Positions 1-8,431 are shown, numbered from the stretch's first letter. The stretch: 26,362 nt of DNA from JAKFDK01 sp036676195 (GCA_036676195.1 JAKFDK010000032.1:1-26362), one strand, 5' to 3'. Notes: generated by a model from the sequence alone, not told the origin. Numbers and translations are program-made.

Positions 1-57
1 CGAAGGGCCAAAACAGGGTCATCGTTCGTGAGTGGCACCAGGTTCCCAGCGATGCAA

Positions 58-86
58 GCAACCCCCGGACCATGTTCGGGGGTTGC
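58..86 (-). terminator. Hairpin downstream of the PDH operon
   Basis: A 10-bp perfect stem (58-67 with 77-86) closes a 9-nt loop, 50 bases past the stop codon of the E3 gene. There is no clear T-run on either strand, so it may act only as an mRNA 3' end or a weak terminator. Positions 1-57 show no recognisable gene. Confidence 0.45.
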
Positions 87-136
87 ACGCACGTATGTTC
101 GTGGTAATATATGGATAGCAAGAGCGATGGCCGTGC

Positions 137-1459
137 CTACAGCGGTTTCAGCAGATGCACGGCCCGGCCCAGGGCGGCCTCGGCGCTCTCCTGCAGCGCT
201 TCGCCCAGACCAGGGTGCGGGTGCAGGGTCAGGGCCAGGTCTTCCAGGGTGGCGCCCATCTCCAGGGCCAGGGCGGCCTCGCCGATCAGGTCCCCTGCGC
301 GGGCGCCGGCAATGGTCACCCCGAGCAGCACCCCGGTGGCGGCATCCGCCACCACCGTCACATGGCCCTCGCTGGCCTGCAGCGTAACGGCACGGCCGCT
401 GGCGCCCAGCGGGAACCGGCCGATGCTCACCGCCCGCCCCTGCTCTTTGGCCTCGGCCTGGCCCACCCCCACTGCCGCCACTTCCGGATCGGTATGGGCC
501 ACCCGCGGCACGACCCGGGGCTCGTAGGCCGCAGCCTGTCCGCACAGAGCCTCGGCCGCCACCTTGCCCTGGGCTATGGCCACGGTGGCCAGAGGTGGGC
601 CCCCGGTGATGTCACCCACCGCAAACACGTGCGGGTTGGAGGTGCGCATGGCCGTATCGGTGCGGATGGCCCCGGCGGTTTCCAGCGCCACTCCGGCCTC
701 GGCGGCGCCCACATCCCCGGTGCGGGGCTGCAGGTAGCCGGTGTGGATGTGCACCGCCCCCGGCTCCCCTGCTCCCAGTATTACCCCTGACTGCCGCAGG
801 CGCGCCGCCACCAGACGGCCGGCGGCCGGATCAAATTCCGGCAGCAGCGGCGCCCCCCCGGTGTCCAGGCTAACGGCCGCACCGGCTCGCCGGAACAGGG
901 TGGCCAGTTCCGCCGCCACATAGTCGTTCCCCGCCACCGCCACTGCGGCCGGCAGTTCCGGCAGGGACAGGGCCTGCGCCGGCGTGAGGGCACCGTCTGG
1001 CACCACGGCAGCCGCACCTGTGGCCACCACGCAGTCCTGAAATTTATACCGCAGGCTGTAGTCGGGGTGGTCCACCCAGACCTCATCGGGGCCGATGAAC
1101 CAGGCCCGGCCGGCCACCACTTCCACCTTCTGGGCCGCCAGAAGCTGGGCCACCCCGCCAGTCAGCCGCTCGACCGCCCGGGCTTTCCAGCCCATTAGGG
1201 CGGCCCAGTCCAGCCGGGGCTGCTCCACGAAAATGCCCATGTCAGCCAGGGCGGGCAGGCGGTGGAATTGTTCCGTGGCGGTCAGCAGGGCCTTGAGGGG
1301 AATGCACCCCTCATTCAGGCACGTGCCGCCCAACGGGCCGGCCGTGACCAGGGTCACCTGACGCCCGAGCTGGGCCGCCCGCAGCGCCGCCACATACCCG
1401 CCCGGCCCGCCGCCCAGTACCAGCACATCGACCGCTGTAGCCAGATCGCCGACAACCAT
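137..1459 (-). CDS. lpdA: Dihydrolipoyl dehydrogenase (E3), atypical NAD site
   Basis: FAD flavoprotein of the pyruvate dehydrogenase complex, which reoxidises the dihydrolipoyl arm of E2 in the cytoplasm. Visible features are the FAD-binding GGGPGG (residues 16-21), the redox disulfide CLNEGC (C47/C52), the second FAD motif VFAVGD (278-283) and the catalytic HPHPGLGE (H415, E420). At 440 residues it is shorter than the usual 460-475. The oddity is the central NAD domain: where the family has GxGxxG, residues 177-182 read GNDYVA, and the usual GRxPN loop is not recognisable (about 240-250 reads GYLQPRTGD). The ATG overlaps the E2 stop as TGATG, so translation is probably coupled. It is the last gene of the operon. 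The family call is firm; normal NAD reduction is doubtful. Confidence 0.9.
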   Translation of the reverse strand: MVVGDLATAVDVLVLGGGPGGYVAALRAAQLGRQVTLVTAGPLGGTCLNEGCIPLKALLTATEQFHRLPALADMGIFVEQPRLDWAALMGWKARAVERLTGGVAQLLAAQKVEVVAGRAWFIGPDEVWVDHPDYSLRYKFQDCVVATGAAAVVPDGALTPAQALSLPELPAAVAVAGNDYVAAELATLFRRAGAAVSLDTGGAPLLPEFDPAAGRLVAARLRQSGVILGAGEPGAVHIHTGYLQPRTGDVGAAEAGVALETAGAIRTDTAMRTSNPHVFAVGDITGGPPLATVAIAQGKVAAEALCGQAAAYEPRVVPRVAHTDPEVAAVGVGQAEAKEQGRAVSIGRFPLGASGRAVTLQASEGHVTVVADAATGVLLGVTIAGARAGDLIGEAALALEMGATLEDLALTLHPHPGLGEALQESAEAALGRAVHLLKPL

Positions 1460-2730
1460 CAGATCAGCTCCAAAAGCATCAGGTCCGGTTCAGTCAGCAG
1501 TTGCACGACCCGGCGCAGGCAGCGCGCACCACCCTCGCCGTCAACCACCCGGTGATCGAAGCTCATGGACACCGGCAGGGTGGGACGCACCACCACCTGT
1601 CCCTGAATCGCCACCGGCCGGTCCTGCACCCGGCCGATCCCCAGAATGGCCACCTCGGGCGGGTTGATGATCGGTGTACCGCTGTGCCCGCCGAACACAC
1701 CAAAGTTAGTGATCGTAAAGGTGCTGCCGGTCAGTTCCGCCTGGGTCAGGGTCCGGGTCCGGGCCCGTTCTGCCAACCCCTGCAGTTCCACAGCCAGTTG
1801 CAGAATGCTCTTGCGGTCGGCGTCCCGGACCACCGGAACCACCAGCCCGTCGGCGATGGCGGTGGCAACGCCGATATGGTAGGAGCGCTTCAGAATGATG
1901 CGCCCGCCGGCTTCATCGAAGCTGGCGTTAAGGTACGGGTGCTCCTTCAGGGCCATGGTCACAGCCTTGATGATAAACGGCATGAAGGTGAGCTTGGCGC
2001 CGCGCCGCTCCGCCTGTGGGAGCAGCCGCTGCCGGAGCGAGACAAGGGCGGCCGCGTCCGCCTCTTCGAACATGGTGACATGAGGAATGGTATGCCAGGC
2101 CTGGGTCATGCGCTCGGCAATGCGCCGGCGCAGGCCCTGCAGGGGTACCACCTCGTCCGCCGCCGCTGGGGCGGCGGCGGCAGCCGGGGCGGCTGGAATC
2201 GGCGCCGGCGCCGGGGTGGGGGCGGGAGCAGCCTGTACAGCAGCCGGTGCGGCTGCGGCCGGCCCGGTGGCGTTAAACCGCTGCAGGTCATCCAGCGTGA
2301 CCCGTCCGACCGGGCCACTGCCAGGGACCAGGCGAATATCAATGCCCATGTCCCGGGCCGCCTTGCGCACGCTGGGGGCGGCCAGTACCGGCCCGCCCGC
2401 TGCTGGGGCAGGGGTCGGTGTGGCCGGAGTCGGTGTGACCGGGGCAGCCGGGGCGGCCGCAGACGGCATCGTGGCCGCCGGACTCGCACCGGTTCCCGTC
2501 GGGGCCAGCACAATAATCACCGTGCCCACCTGCACCATTTGCCCGGCCGCCACGCGGATGTCAGCCACGGTACCGGCCACCGGCGCCCCGATCTCTGCCA
2601 GGGCCTTGTCGGTCTGAACCTCTACCATCGGCTGGTCCTGCTTGAGCACGTCCCCGACCTGAACCAGCCAGCGCACGATCTCGGCCTCGTGCAGGCCTTC
2701 ACCGATATCAGGAAGCTTGAATTCAACCAT
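1459..2730 (-). CDS. pdhC: Dihydrolipoamide acetyltransferase (E2)
   Basis: Core subunit that carries acyl groups on a swinging lipoyl arm and transfers them to CoA. From the chosen start it has one lipoyl domain (1-77, lipoylated K42 in TDKA), an Ala/Pro linker (78-113), a peripheral-subunit-binding domain (about 115-152), a second Ala/Pro linker (154-192) and a catalytic domain (195-423) with DHRVVDG (H393, D397). I chose ATG at 2730 because GAGGTG lies six bases upstream and the protein then begins MVEFKLPDIGEG as in homologues; an in-frame GTG at 2739 would add three residues. It has one lipoyl domain, as in many Bacillota. It sits 60 bases after E1-beta and overlaps E3 by one base. Acetyl rather than branched-chain specificity is inferred from the Bacillus-like E1 genes. 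Confidence 0.95.
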   Translation of the reverse strand: MVEFKLPDIGEGLHEAEIVRWLVQVGDVLKQDQPMVEVQTDKALAEIGAPVAGTVADIRVAAGQMVQVGTVIIVLAPTGTGASPAATMPSAAAPAAPVTPTPATPTPAPAAGGPVLAAPSVRKAARDMGIDIRLVPGSGPVGRVTLDDLQRFNATGPAAAAPAAVQAAPAPTPAPAPIPAAPAAAAAPAAADEVVPLQGLRRRIAERMTQAWHTIPHVTMFEEADAAALVSLRQRLLPQAERRGAKLTFMPFIIKAVTMALKEHPYLNASFDEAGGRIILKRSYHIGVATAIADGLVVPVVRDADRKSILQLAVELQGLAERARTRTLTQAELTGSTFTITNFGVFGGHSGTPIINPPEVAILGIGRVQDRPVAIQGQVVVRPTLPVSMSFDHRVVDGEGGARCLRRVVQLLTEPDLMLLELI

Positions 2731-2799
2731 TGATGGCACCTCGCCCTTGGGCGGTTCACCGCCGGAATTTTGTGCTGGCAGTTACGGGCGATTGGCGCC

Positions 2800-3783
2800 T
2801 CAGCTTTCGTCCATTTGCCTGATAATGGCCCCGGCAATCCGCTGCGGTGTGGGGATCAGGGCATCTTCCACAGCCGGCGGCGGAAAGGGCGTGTCATAGC
2901 CGGTGACCCGAACGGGCGCCACATGCTGGTGATAAAAGCATTGTTCATTGACAACCGCCATGATCTCTCCCGCTGGGCCGCCGGCCCGCGGCGCCTCATG
3001 GACCACCACCACCCGTCCGGTCTTGGCGGCACTGGCGGTAATGGTTTCCTCGTCCAGCGGCGAGAGGGTGCGAATGTCCACGACCTCGGTCTGGATGCCA
3101 CGCTCGGCTTCAACCTGCTTGGCGGCGGCCAGAGCGGCATGCACCATGGCCCCCCAGGCAAACACCGTCACGTCCCGCCCGGGCCGCACCACCTTGGCCT
3201 GTCCGATCGGCACCGTGTAGCGTTCGGCCGGGACCTCTTCCCGGAAGGAGCGATACAGCTTCATGTGCTCCAGGATGATGACGGGATCCGGGTCCGCCAC
3301 GGCGGCAGCCAGGAGACCCTTGGCATCATAGGGACCCGAAGGAATGACCACCTTCACCCCGGGCTGGTTCATGAAAAAGGCTTCCATGCTGTCTGAATGC
3401 AGTTCCGGTGTCCGTACCCCACCTCCGTAAGGCGTGCGAATCACCAGCGGAGTGGTGAAGACGCCGCCGGAGCGAAAGCGGAAGCGGGCCGCCTGGGAGC
3501 AGATCTGGTCCATGCACACGAACATGAAGCCGCCGAACTGAATTTCCGCCACCGGACGCAGGCCGTAGGTGGCCATCCCCACAGCGGTGCCAATAATGGC
3601 CGATTCCGCCAGCGGGGTGTCGAAGACCCGCAGTTCGCCGAATTTCTTCTGCAGGCCGTCGGTTACCCGGAAGACGCCGCCGTTGTGGCCGACATCCTCA
3701 CCAAACACCACCACCCGCGGGTCATGCTCCAGTTCAAGGGCCAGGCACTGGTTAATGGCCTCGACCATGGTCATTTGCGGCAT
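2800..3783 (-). CDS. pdhB: Pyruvate dehydrogenase E1 component, beta subunit
   Basis: Beta subunit of the thiamine-diphosphate-dependent decarboxylase; it forms an alpha2beta2 E1 with the upstream gene. Length 327 residues is typical. Family features in order are VVFGEDVGHNGGVFRVT near residue 25, DTPLAESAIIG, the PYGGGVRTPELHSDS segment around 117-131, KLYRSFREEVP, and the C-terminal transketolase domain with VVHEAPRAGG. The sequence closely follows the Bacillus PdhB pattern. The ATG is preceded by AGGGAGGAG at a spacing of 8. It overlaps the E1-alpha 3' end by 13 bases, implying translational coupling and equal subunit production. Specificity for pyruvate rather than a branched-chain 2-oxoacid or acetoin is a family-level inference. 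Confidence 0.95.
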   Translation of the reverse strand: MPQMTMVEAINQCLALELEHDPRVVVFGEDVGHNGGVFRVTDGLQKKFGELRVFDTPLAESAIIGTAVGMATYGLRPVAEIQFGGFMFVCMDQICSQAARFRFRSGGVFTTPLVIRTPYGGGVRTPELHSDSMEAFFMNQPGVKVVIPSGPYDAKGLLAAAVADPDPVIILEHMKLYRSFREEVPAERYTVPIGQAKVVRPGRDVTVFAWGAMVHAALAAAKQVEAERGIQTEVVDIRTLSPLDEETITASAAKTGRVVVVHEAPRAGGPAGEIMAVVNEQCFYHQHVAPVRVTGYDTPFPPPAVEDALIPTPQRIAGAIIRQMDES

Positions 3784-4823
3784 GCCGGGTGCTCCTCCCT
3801 GACAGCAGCTTGCTGGGCCTGCAACTGTGGCGTTTTCTCGCTGTAAACGTAGTCGAATATCTCATCCGGCCGGGTGGGCGGCATGGCTTCCATCTGATCG
3901 ACCGCACCGTTGATTTCCGCCATGATCTCTTCTTGCAGGCGGGCATCCTCGGCTTCCTCCAGCAGCCCGCGGTCCATCAGGAACTTGCGGTAGCGAATCA
4001 GAGGATCCCGCTGCTTCCATTCCCTCAGCTCGGTTTCCGGCACATAGCGCCGGGGATCATCGGCAGTGGTATGGGGTCCGAGGCGGTAGGTGATCGCTTC
4101 CACCAGGGTGGGTCCCTCACCGGCTCTGGCCCTTTGCACCGCCTGATGCAGCATCACGTAGCAGGCCAGCGGGTCGTTGCCGTCGACCATGACGCCAGGA
4201 ATACCGTAGCCCAGGCCCTTGATGGCAAAGTTTTCCGCCGCCGTCTGCCTGTGCCGTGGCACCGAAATGGCCCAGCCGTTGTTCTGTACGACAAACACAG
4301 CCGGGGCCTTGAAGACACCGGCAAAGTTAAGGGCCTCGTGGAAATCCCCTTCAGAGGCCGCCCCGTCACCGCAGATGCCCAGGGCCACCACCGGATCACC
4401 CTGGATCCGGGCCGCCATGGCAACACCGCAGGCGTGCAGCATCTGTTTGCTCAATACGATCTGAAAGGGTAATACGTTGCATTCCCGCGGATACCCATCG
4501 GAAACATGGCCGCGGTAGGATCGCATGATCGAAACCAGCGGTACACCCTTGACAAAAAAGGCCAGTACCTCACGGTATGAGGTGATCAGCCAGTCCTGCT
4601 TTTGCAGGACCCAGGCCAGGGCTACCTGGGTAGCCTCCTGACCGGTGACGCCACCGAAGGTCCCCATCCGGCCCTGGCGCTGCATGGCCATCATCTTGTC
4701 GGTGAATAAACGCCCCAACCACATCCAGCGATACAATGCCTTGAGAGTGTCCGGCGGCAGGTCGGGTACCTGACCCACCACGGTCCCGTCAGGTGCAATG
4801 ATCTGAAAGGGCTTATCTGCCAC
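3771..4823 (-). CDS. pdhA: Pyruvate dehydrogenase E1 component, alpha subunit
   Basis: Alpha subunit that binds thiamine diphosphate and Mg2+ and decarboxylates the 2-oxoacid. The cofactor motif starts at GDG (152-154, GDGAASEGDFHEALN) and ends at NN (181-182). Other family markers are GRMGTFGGVTGQEA (51-64), VDGNDPLA and the GPHTTADDPRRY loop, which takes the place of the regulatory loop of mitochondrial E1. Length 350 residues is normal. It starts with GTG at 4823, with AAGGGGG ten bases upstream. It is the first gene of the E1-alpha, E1-beta, E2, E3 operon, with a candidate promoter about 75 bases upstream. A paralogue lies at 9727-10776. Confidence 0.95.
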   Translation of the reverse strand: MADKPFQIIAPDGTVVGQVPDLPPDTLKALYRWMWLGRLFTDKMMAMQRQGRMGTFGGVTGQEATQVALAWVLQKQDWLITSYREVLAFFVKGVPLVSIMRSYRGHVSDGYPRECNVLPFQIVLSKQMLHACGVAMAARIQGDPVVALGICGDGAASEGDFHEALNFAGVFKAPAVFVVQNNGWAISVPRHRQTAAENFAIKGLGYGIPGVMVDGNDPLACYVMLHQAVQRARAGEGPTLVEAITYRLGPHTTADDPRRYVPETELREWKQRDPLIRYRKFLMDRGLLEEAEDARLQEEIMAEINGAVDQMEAMPPTRPDEIFDYVYSEKTPQLQAQQAAVREEHPACRK

Positions 4824-4899
4824 GCTTGGGTAACCCCCTTTTCTGCCTGCCTAAATGGATTCGTCTCCGGTATCACGCTTCCTTGCCTTAGTACCTGGT

Positions 4900-4928
4900 A
4901 TTATATATTACGCTTGGGCATGGTGTAA
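4900..4928 (-). promoter_or_regulatory. Candidate promoter of the pdhABCD operon
   Basis: On the minus strand a perfect -10 box TATAAT (4900-4905) lies 17 bases from a weak -35 TTACAC (4923-4928), about 75 bases upstream of the pdhA GTG. The surrounding 100 bases are A+T-rich compared with the genes. The 9-mer TAAGGCAAG (minus strand, 4882-4890) sits where transcription would start and recurs upstream of the second E1-alpha gene. The -35 match is poor, so the promoter is supported mainly by the -10 box. Confidence 0.45.
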
Positions 4929-5038
4929 TAGTTATTCAATCAATTACTCAACTATGCATTCGTTTCAGGCATGACGGCAGAGAAAAAGCCACCTTCCACC
5001 CTGGACCAAGGTCTGGCCGGGCGAAAGGCGGCGGGCAG

Positions 5039-5057
5039 CCCGGTCTGTTCGACCGGG
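5039..5057 (-). terminator. Short hairpin after the 422-residue gene
   Basis: A 7-bp stem CCCGGTC/GACCGGG with loop TGTTC lies 9 bases beyond the stop codon at 5066. No T-run follows on the minus strand. It is a possible 3'-end signal only. Confidence 0.3.
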
Positions 5058-5065
5058 TTTGGGTT

Positions 5066-6334
5066 TCAGCAGGCGGCGCCACCGGCTTCCCGGATGGGCC
5101 AGCGATACAGGCGCAGTTCCTGTTCCTCCTCGATCTGGTTCCGGCGTACGTATCCATACCAGAAAGCGATGGAGCGCCGGGCCGGGGGTACACCTACCTC
5201 CCCCCAGGAGCGAGCCGGTTTCAAGCCCAGGACGTTGGCCGTCTCTTCCTCTTCGGTCCGTACAGCCAGCAGATCTTCCTGGTCGGTGGTGCCGTACAGT
5301 TCCACCCACCGGCCCCGCACTCTCAGCAGGCGCCGCAGTTCATACCGTCCGGCGATCTGGGCCCGTCGATACTCCCCCTCCCAGTAGCCCCCGGCCACCT
5401 GCCTCAGGCCCAGGGTCCGGGCGGCCACGGCGTCCCAGCACCTTACCCGGTAGCGGCCCAGGCGATCCACGTCGCCCAGTTTCAGATGATAGCCCTGAAC
5501 AATCACATAGTCGCTGGTCACGAGCTTGATCCAGTGGGAGTCCGCTGGTTGGTCCCCTGCGGGTACTTCGGCATCGGGACCGAAAAAGCGCGGTCCCCAG
5601 CATTCCAGGCTGCCGGCAGTCACAGCCAGCAGGTCCCCCCCATCCGTCTGTACCAACAGCCCCTTGTCGGTGGAGACCACGAAACTTCCCCGCATCTTGT
5701 GGCCGCCGACGCGGAACTCAATGCGGTGGCCCGGGGGAATTTGCCTTAACCAGGCACGCACCTGGACCATGTCCTGTTCGTAGCGCCAGCGCGCTTCGTC
5801 CATAAAGCAGAGGAGTTTGTGGTTGGGGTGCAAGCGCTGCATGTTGTCCAACTGTTCCAGCAACCGGAGCAATTCATCGGGACAGCGGCTGATCAGCCCG
5901 GTTTCGTCATCAAAGGCGTGCTGGGCCTCGCCGATATCAAATATGATCGCTCCCGTCGGCTGGGCCACACGCTCCACCTGTTCTTCGTAGTCGCAGGAGA
6001 AGTTTCCGCAAACCAGATACCAGACGTTGGCGGTGAATTCCGCCTCCTCTTCGGACAGGTCACACCAGGTCACCACCTCAAAGTCGTCACCGGTACCATG
6101 GGCCGGCAACAATTCCCGGCCGCACCGGGGACAAGTCGGGTTCTCCAGATCATCTGGGTCCATGCCCAGGCTGACCAGGGCATCCAGCACCGCCCCGTCT
6201 TCCTCGTTATCCCTGAGGAAGTACAGCTTGCGCACCCGCTTCCACCTCCGCCGCTCACCTATCGCCTTGTCTTTCACATCCAAATACGAGAGAGAAGCGG
6301 CTGAGGTTCGATTCATATCGCGTCGAAATTTCAT
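5066..6334 (-). CDS. Hypothetical protein with zinc-ribbon-like cysteines
   Basis: I do not recognise this 422-residue protein. It is soluble, with no signal peptide or membrane segment. The N-terminal 40 residues are basic (a GERRRWKRVRK run). Four cysteines, C68-x2-C71 and C109-x4-C114, could form a zinc ribbon. A middle acidic region (about 135-190) is followed by a C-terminal half rich in Trp, Arg and beta-type alternation (VVSTDKGLLVQT and similar). Neither the ATG at 6334 nor the ATG seven codons in has a good ribosome-binding site, so the start is uncertain. It stands alone between the PDH operon and trpB2, with hairpins on both sides, so it is probably a single-gene unit. Codon use resembles its neighbours, so the frame is credible. 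Confidence 0.75.
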   Translation of the reverse strand: MKFRRDMNRTSAASLSYLDVKDKAIGERRRWKRVRKLYFLRDNEEDGAVLDALVSLGMDPDDLENPTCPRCGRELLPAHGTGDDFEVVTWCDLSEEEAEFTANVWYLVCGNFSCDYEEQVERVAQPTGAIIFDIGEAQHAFDDETGLISRCPDELLRLLEQLDNMQRLHPNHKLLCFMDEARWRYEQDMVQVRAWLRQIPPGHRIEFRVGGHKMRGSFVVSTDKGLLVQTDGGDLLAVTAGSLECWGPRFFGPDAEVPAGDQPADSHWIKLVTSDYVIVQGYHLKLGDVDRLGRYRVRCWDAVAARTLGLRQVAGGYWEGEYRRAQIAGRYELRRLLRVRGRWVELYGTTDQEDLLAVRTEEEETANVLGLKPARSWGEVGVPPARRSIAFWYGYVRRNQIEEEQELRLYRWPIREAGGAAC

Positions 6335-6357
6335 TTGCTGCCGTTGCCAATGCCAAA

Positions 6358-6390
6358 GGCGCCATACCTGCGGGCGGCAGGCATGGCGCC
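6358..6390 (-). terminator. Terminator hairpin after trpB2
   Basis: An 8-bp stem (6358-6365 with 6383-6390), one mismatch, then 5 more pairs (6367-6371 with 6377-6381) around loop GGGCG. It lies 17 bases past the trpB2 stop. On the minus strand it is followed by TTTGGCATTGG, a short T-tract. This is a convincing 3' end for the trpB2 transcript. Confidence 0.65.
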
Positions 6391-6406
6391 GTGACTGTCG
6401 GTAACC

Positions 6407-7768
6407 TTACACCTTGGGCAGATTGGCCAGGGCCTGCTGCAGGAGCTCCTCAGGGTAATGCTCGTCCACCAGGTTGCCAGCCCGGTAGTTGTCATAGGCA
6501 GTCAGGTCGAAATGGCCGTGACCGGACAGGCAGAACAGAATGACCCGCTGCTCGCCGGCTTCCTTGGCGGCCAGGGCCTCGTCGATGGCGGCCCGGACAG
6601 CATGGGAAGACTCCGGCGCCGGGACGATGCCCTCGGTTTGAGTGAACTGCAGGGCCGCCTCGAAGCAGGGATTCTGGGTGTAAGCCCGGGCTTCGATGAC
6701 CTTCTGGTCCCAGAGCAGGCTGACCAGGGCCGATGCGCCGTGGTAACGCAGGCCACCGGCGTGGATACCCGGGGGCATGAAGTCATGACCCAGGGTATAC
6801 ATCTTCACCAGCGGCGTCAGGCCCACGGAATCGCCGAAGTCGTAAGCATAGACACCGCGGGTGAGGGTCGGGCAGGAGGCCGGTTCAACGGCTATAGAGC
6901 GCAGCTTGGGGGCCTTGCCGGTCAGCTTGTCCGCCAGGAAGGGGAAAGACAGGCCGGCGTAGTTGGAGCCGCCGCCACAAGCACCGATGACCACGTCCGG
7001 GTAGTCCCCGGCCATTTCCATCTGCTGCTTGGCCTCCAGGCCGACTATCGTCTGGTGCAGCAGCACATGGTCCAGCACGCTGCCCAGGGCATAGTTGGTA
7101 TCCTCGCGGCCGGCGGCGTCCTCGACCGCCTCGCTGATGGCCATACCCAGGCTGCCGTTGGAACCGGGGTCCTTTTCCAGCATGGCCCGCCCGGACTGAG
7201 TAAGGTTGCTGGGGCTGGCCACTACCTTGCCGCCGAAGTTCTCCATGACATAACGCCGGTACGGCTTCTGGCCATAGCTGACCTTCACCATGTACACCAT
7301 GCATTCCAGATCGAAGAACTGGCAGGCCATGGCCAGGGAGCTGCCCCACTGGCCGGCGCCTGTCTCGGTCGCCAGCCGCTTGATGCCAGCCTTCTTGTTG
7401 TAGTAGGCCTGCGGCACCGAGGTATTCGGCTTGTGACTGCCAACAGGGCTGACGCCTTCATACTTGTAGTAGATGTGAGCGGGCGTACCCAGGGCCTTTT
7501 CTAGTCGCCGGGCGCGATGCAGAGGCGTGGGGCGCCATACCTTGAAGACGTCGCGCACCTCTTCGGGAATTTCAATCCAGCGCTCGGTGGAAACTTCCTG
7601 CAAAATCAGGTCCATGGGGAAAAGCGGAGCCAGGTCGGCGGGACCAATGGGCTGCCCGGTACCGGGGTGGAGCGGGGGCGGCGGCAACGTGGGCATGTCT
7701 GCCTTGATATTGTACCAGTGGGTCGGTACCTGGGACTCCGAAAGCAGGAACTTCGTTGTCTCGGCCAT
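6407..7768 (-). CDS. trpB: TrpB2-type tryptophan synthase beta chain (PLP enzyme)
   Basis: PLP-dependent enzyme that joins indole with serine or O-phosphoserine in the TrpB2 family. From the chosen start it has 453 residues, typical of TrpB2 and longer than the roughly 400 of TrpB1. The PLP lysine is K113 in GSHKPNTS, the catalytic glutamate is E135 in ETGAGQWG, and the phosphate loop is GGGSN (265-269). I chose ATG at 7768 because GGAGGGGAGG precedes it closely; an in-frame start at 7816 lacks this. No trpA or other trp gene is nearby, as is usual for TrpB2, which does not need the TrpA partner. It lies downstream of hisC and an XRE-cupin regulator on the same strand, 123 bases after the latter. 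Physiological substrate is not certain. Confidence 0.93.
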   Translation of the reverse strand: MAETTKFLLSESQVPTHWYNIKADMPTLPPPPLHPGTGQPIGPADLAPLFPMDLILQEVSTERWIEIPEEVRDVFKVWRPTPLHRARRLEKALGTPAHIYYKYEGVSPVGSHKPNTSVPQAYYNKKAGIKRLATETGAGQWGSSLAMACQFFDLECMVYMVKVSYGQKPYRRYVMENFGGKVVASPSNLTQSGRAMLEKDPGSNGSLGMAISEAVEDAAGREDTNYALGSVLDHVLLHQTIVGLEAKQQMEMAGDYPDVVIGACGGGSNYAGLSFPFLADKLTGKAPKLRSIAVEPASCPTLTRGVYAYDFGDSVGLTPLVKMYTLGHDFMPPGIHAGGLRYHGASALVSLLWDQKVIEARAYTQNPCFEAALQFTQTEGIVPAPESSHAVRAAIDEALAAKEAGEQRVILFCLSGHGHFDLTAYDNYRAGNLVDEHYPEELLQQALANLPKV

Positions 7769-7795
7769 ACTGAGTCCTCCCCTCCTATGCTTGCC

Positions 7796-7819
7796 CTTTT
7801 GGGTCGCCCAACCCAAAAG
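7796..7819 (-). promoter_or_regulatory. Perfect inverted repeat ahead of trpB2
   Basis: CTTTTGGGT and its exact complement ACCCAAAAG (9 bp) flank a 6-base centre. The repeat lies 28 bases upstream of the trpB2 ATG and just before its ribosome-binding site, in the gap after the XRE-cupin gene. It has no T-run, so it is less likely a terminator. It could be an operator for the neighbouring regulator or an mRNA structure affecting trpB2 translation. Confidence 0.5.
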
Positions 7820-7891
7820 ATTGAATACATGTCCCCAATGCCTCCCCCGTATCCCGGGGTCGGCCCCGCCGCCAGTATCCTTGGCCGGATG

Positions 7892-8431
7892 CTAAAGCGG
7901 CGGGCTCATGGTAATGAGGATCTCAGCCGCGTGATCGCCCACGTTGGTGTACCGGTGCGGTACAGAGCTTTCAAACTGCAGGCAGTCACCGGGTCCCAAA
8001 ATAAAGCAACGATCGCCCACCGTCACCTCAACCCGGCCGCACAGCACGAAGGCTGCCTCTTCCCCCCGGTGGGTGAAGGGCTCCCCATGGGTGGCGGCAC
8101 CGGAGCTCAGTTTACAGACCAGGATTTCCAGGTTGCGCTTCAGGGTAGGCGAGCATAGCTCGTAGCTGGCAGGAGAAGACGGTAACATGAGCACCCGGCG
8201 TTCGCCGGCCCGAACGACCGGTTCACCGGGGTCCTCGTCCATGAAGAAGTAAAACGCCGGCGTATCCAGAGCTGCGGACAGCGCCTGCAGGGCCGGAATG
8301 GACGGGGTAACCGTCCCGTGCTCTACCTGACTCAGGTAACTGCTGGTCACCCCGGCCCGCTCGGCCACTTCAGACAACTTGAGTCCCTTGCGGGTCCGGA
8401 CTTCCCGGATCTTGATACCCAGGTCACGCAC
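7892..8431 (-). CDS. XRE-family transcriptional regulator with cupin domain
   Basis: A 179-residue DNA-binding regulator of the XRE-cupin type (PuuR/SinR-like architecture). The N-terminal helix-turn-helix spans about 5-60 (IREVRTRKGLKLSEVAERAG, then SYLSQVEHG), and a small-molecule-sensing cupin barrel spans about 100-175 (HRGEEAAFVLCGRVEV, GPGDCLQFESSVPHRY). Members often sense amino acids, polyamines or related metabolites. The start is GTG at 8431 with GGGGGGAA seven bases upstream; the hisC stop lies only 17 bases before, so the two are coupled. Position between hisC and trpB2 suggests control of this cluster and perhaps the divergent E1 genes; that is inference. The inverted repeats at 7796-7819 and 9653-9680 are candidate operators. 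Confidence 0.92.
   Translation of the reverse strand: MRDLGIKIREVRTRKGLKLSEVAERAGVTSSYLSQVEHGTVTPSIPALQALSAALDTPAFYFFMDEDPGEPVVRAGERRVLMLPSSPASYELCSPTLKRNLEILVCKLSSGAATHGEPFTHRGEEAAFVLCGRVEVTVGDRCFILGPGDCLQFESSVPHRYTNVGDHAAEILITMSPPL

Noticed and set aside
29..86. A T-box-like GAGTGGCACC followed by a hairpin near the left edge
   Set aside because: The match departs from the conserved core after ACC, no specifier structure is visible in the window, and there is no plus-strand gene downstream for 9.6 kb.
1501..2733. A 410-codon open frame on the plus strand opposite the E2 gene
   Set aside because: It is the shadow of a real, motif-complete E2 gene in G+C-rich DNA; the reading is low-complexity (His/Gly/Arg-rich) and has no ribosome-binding site.
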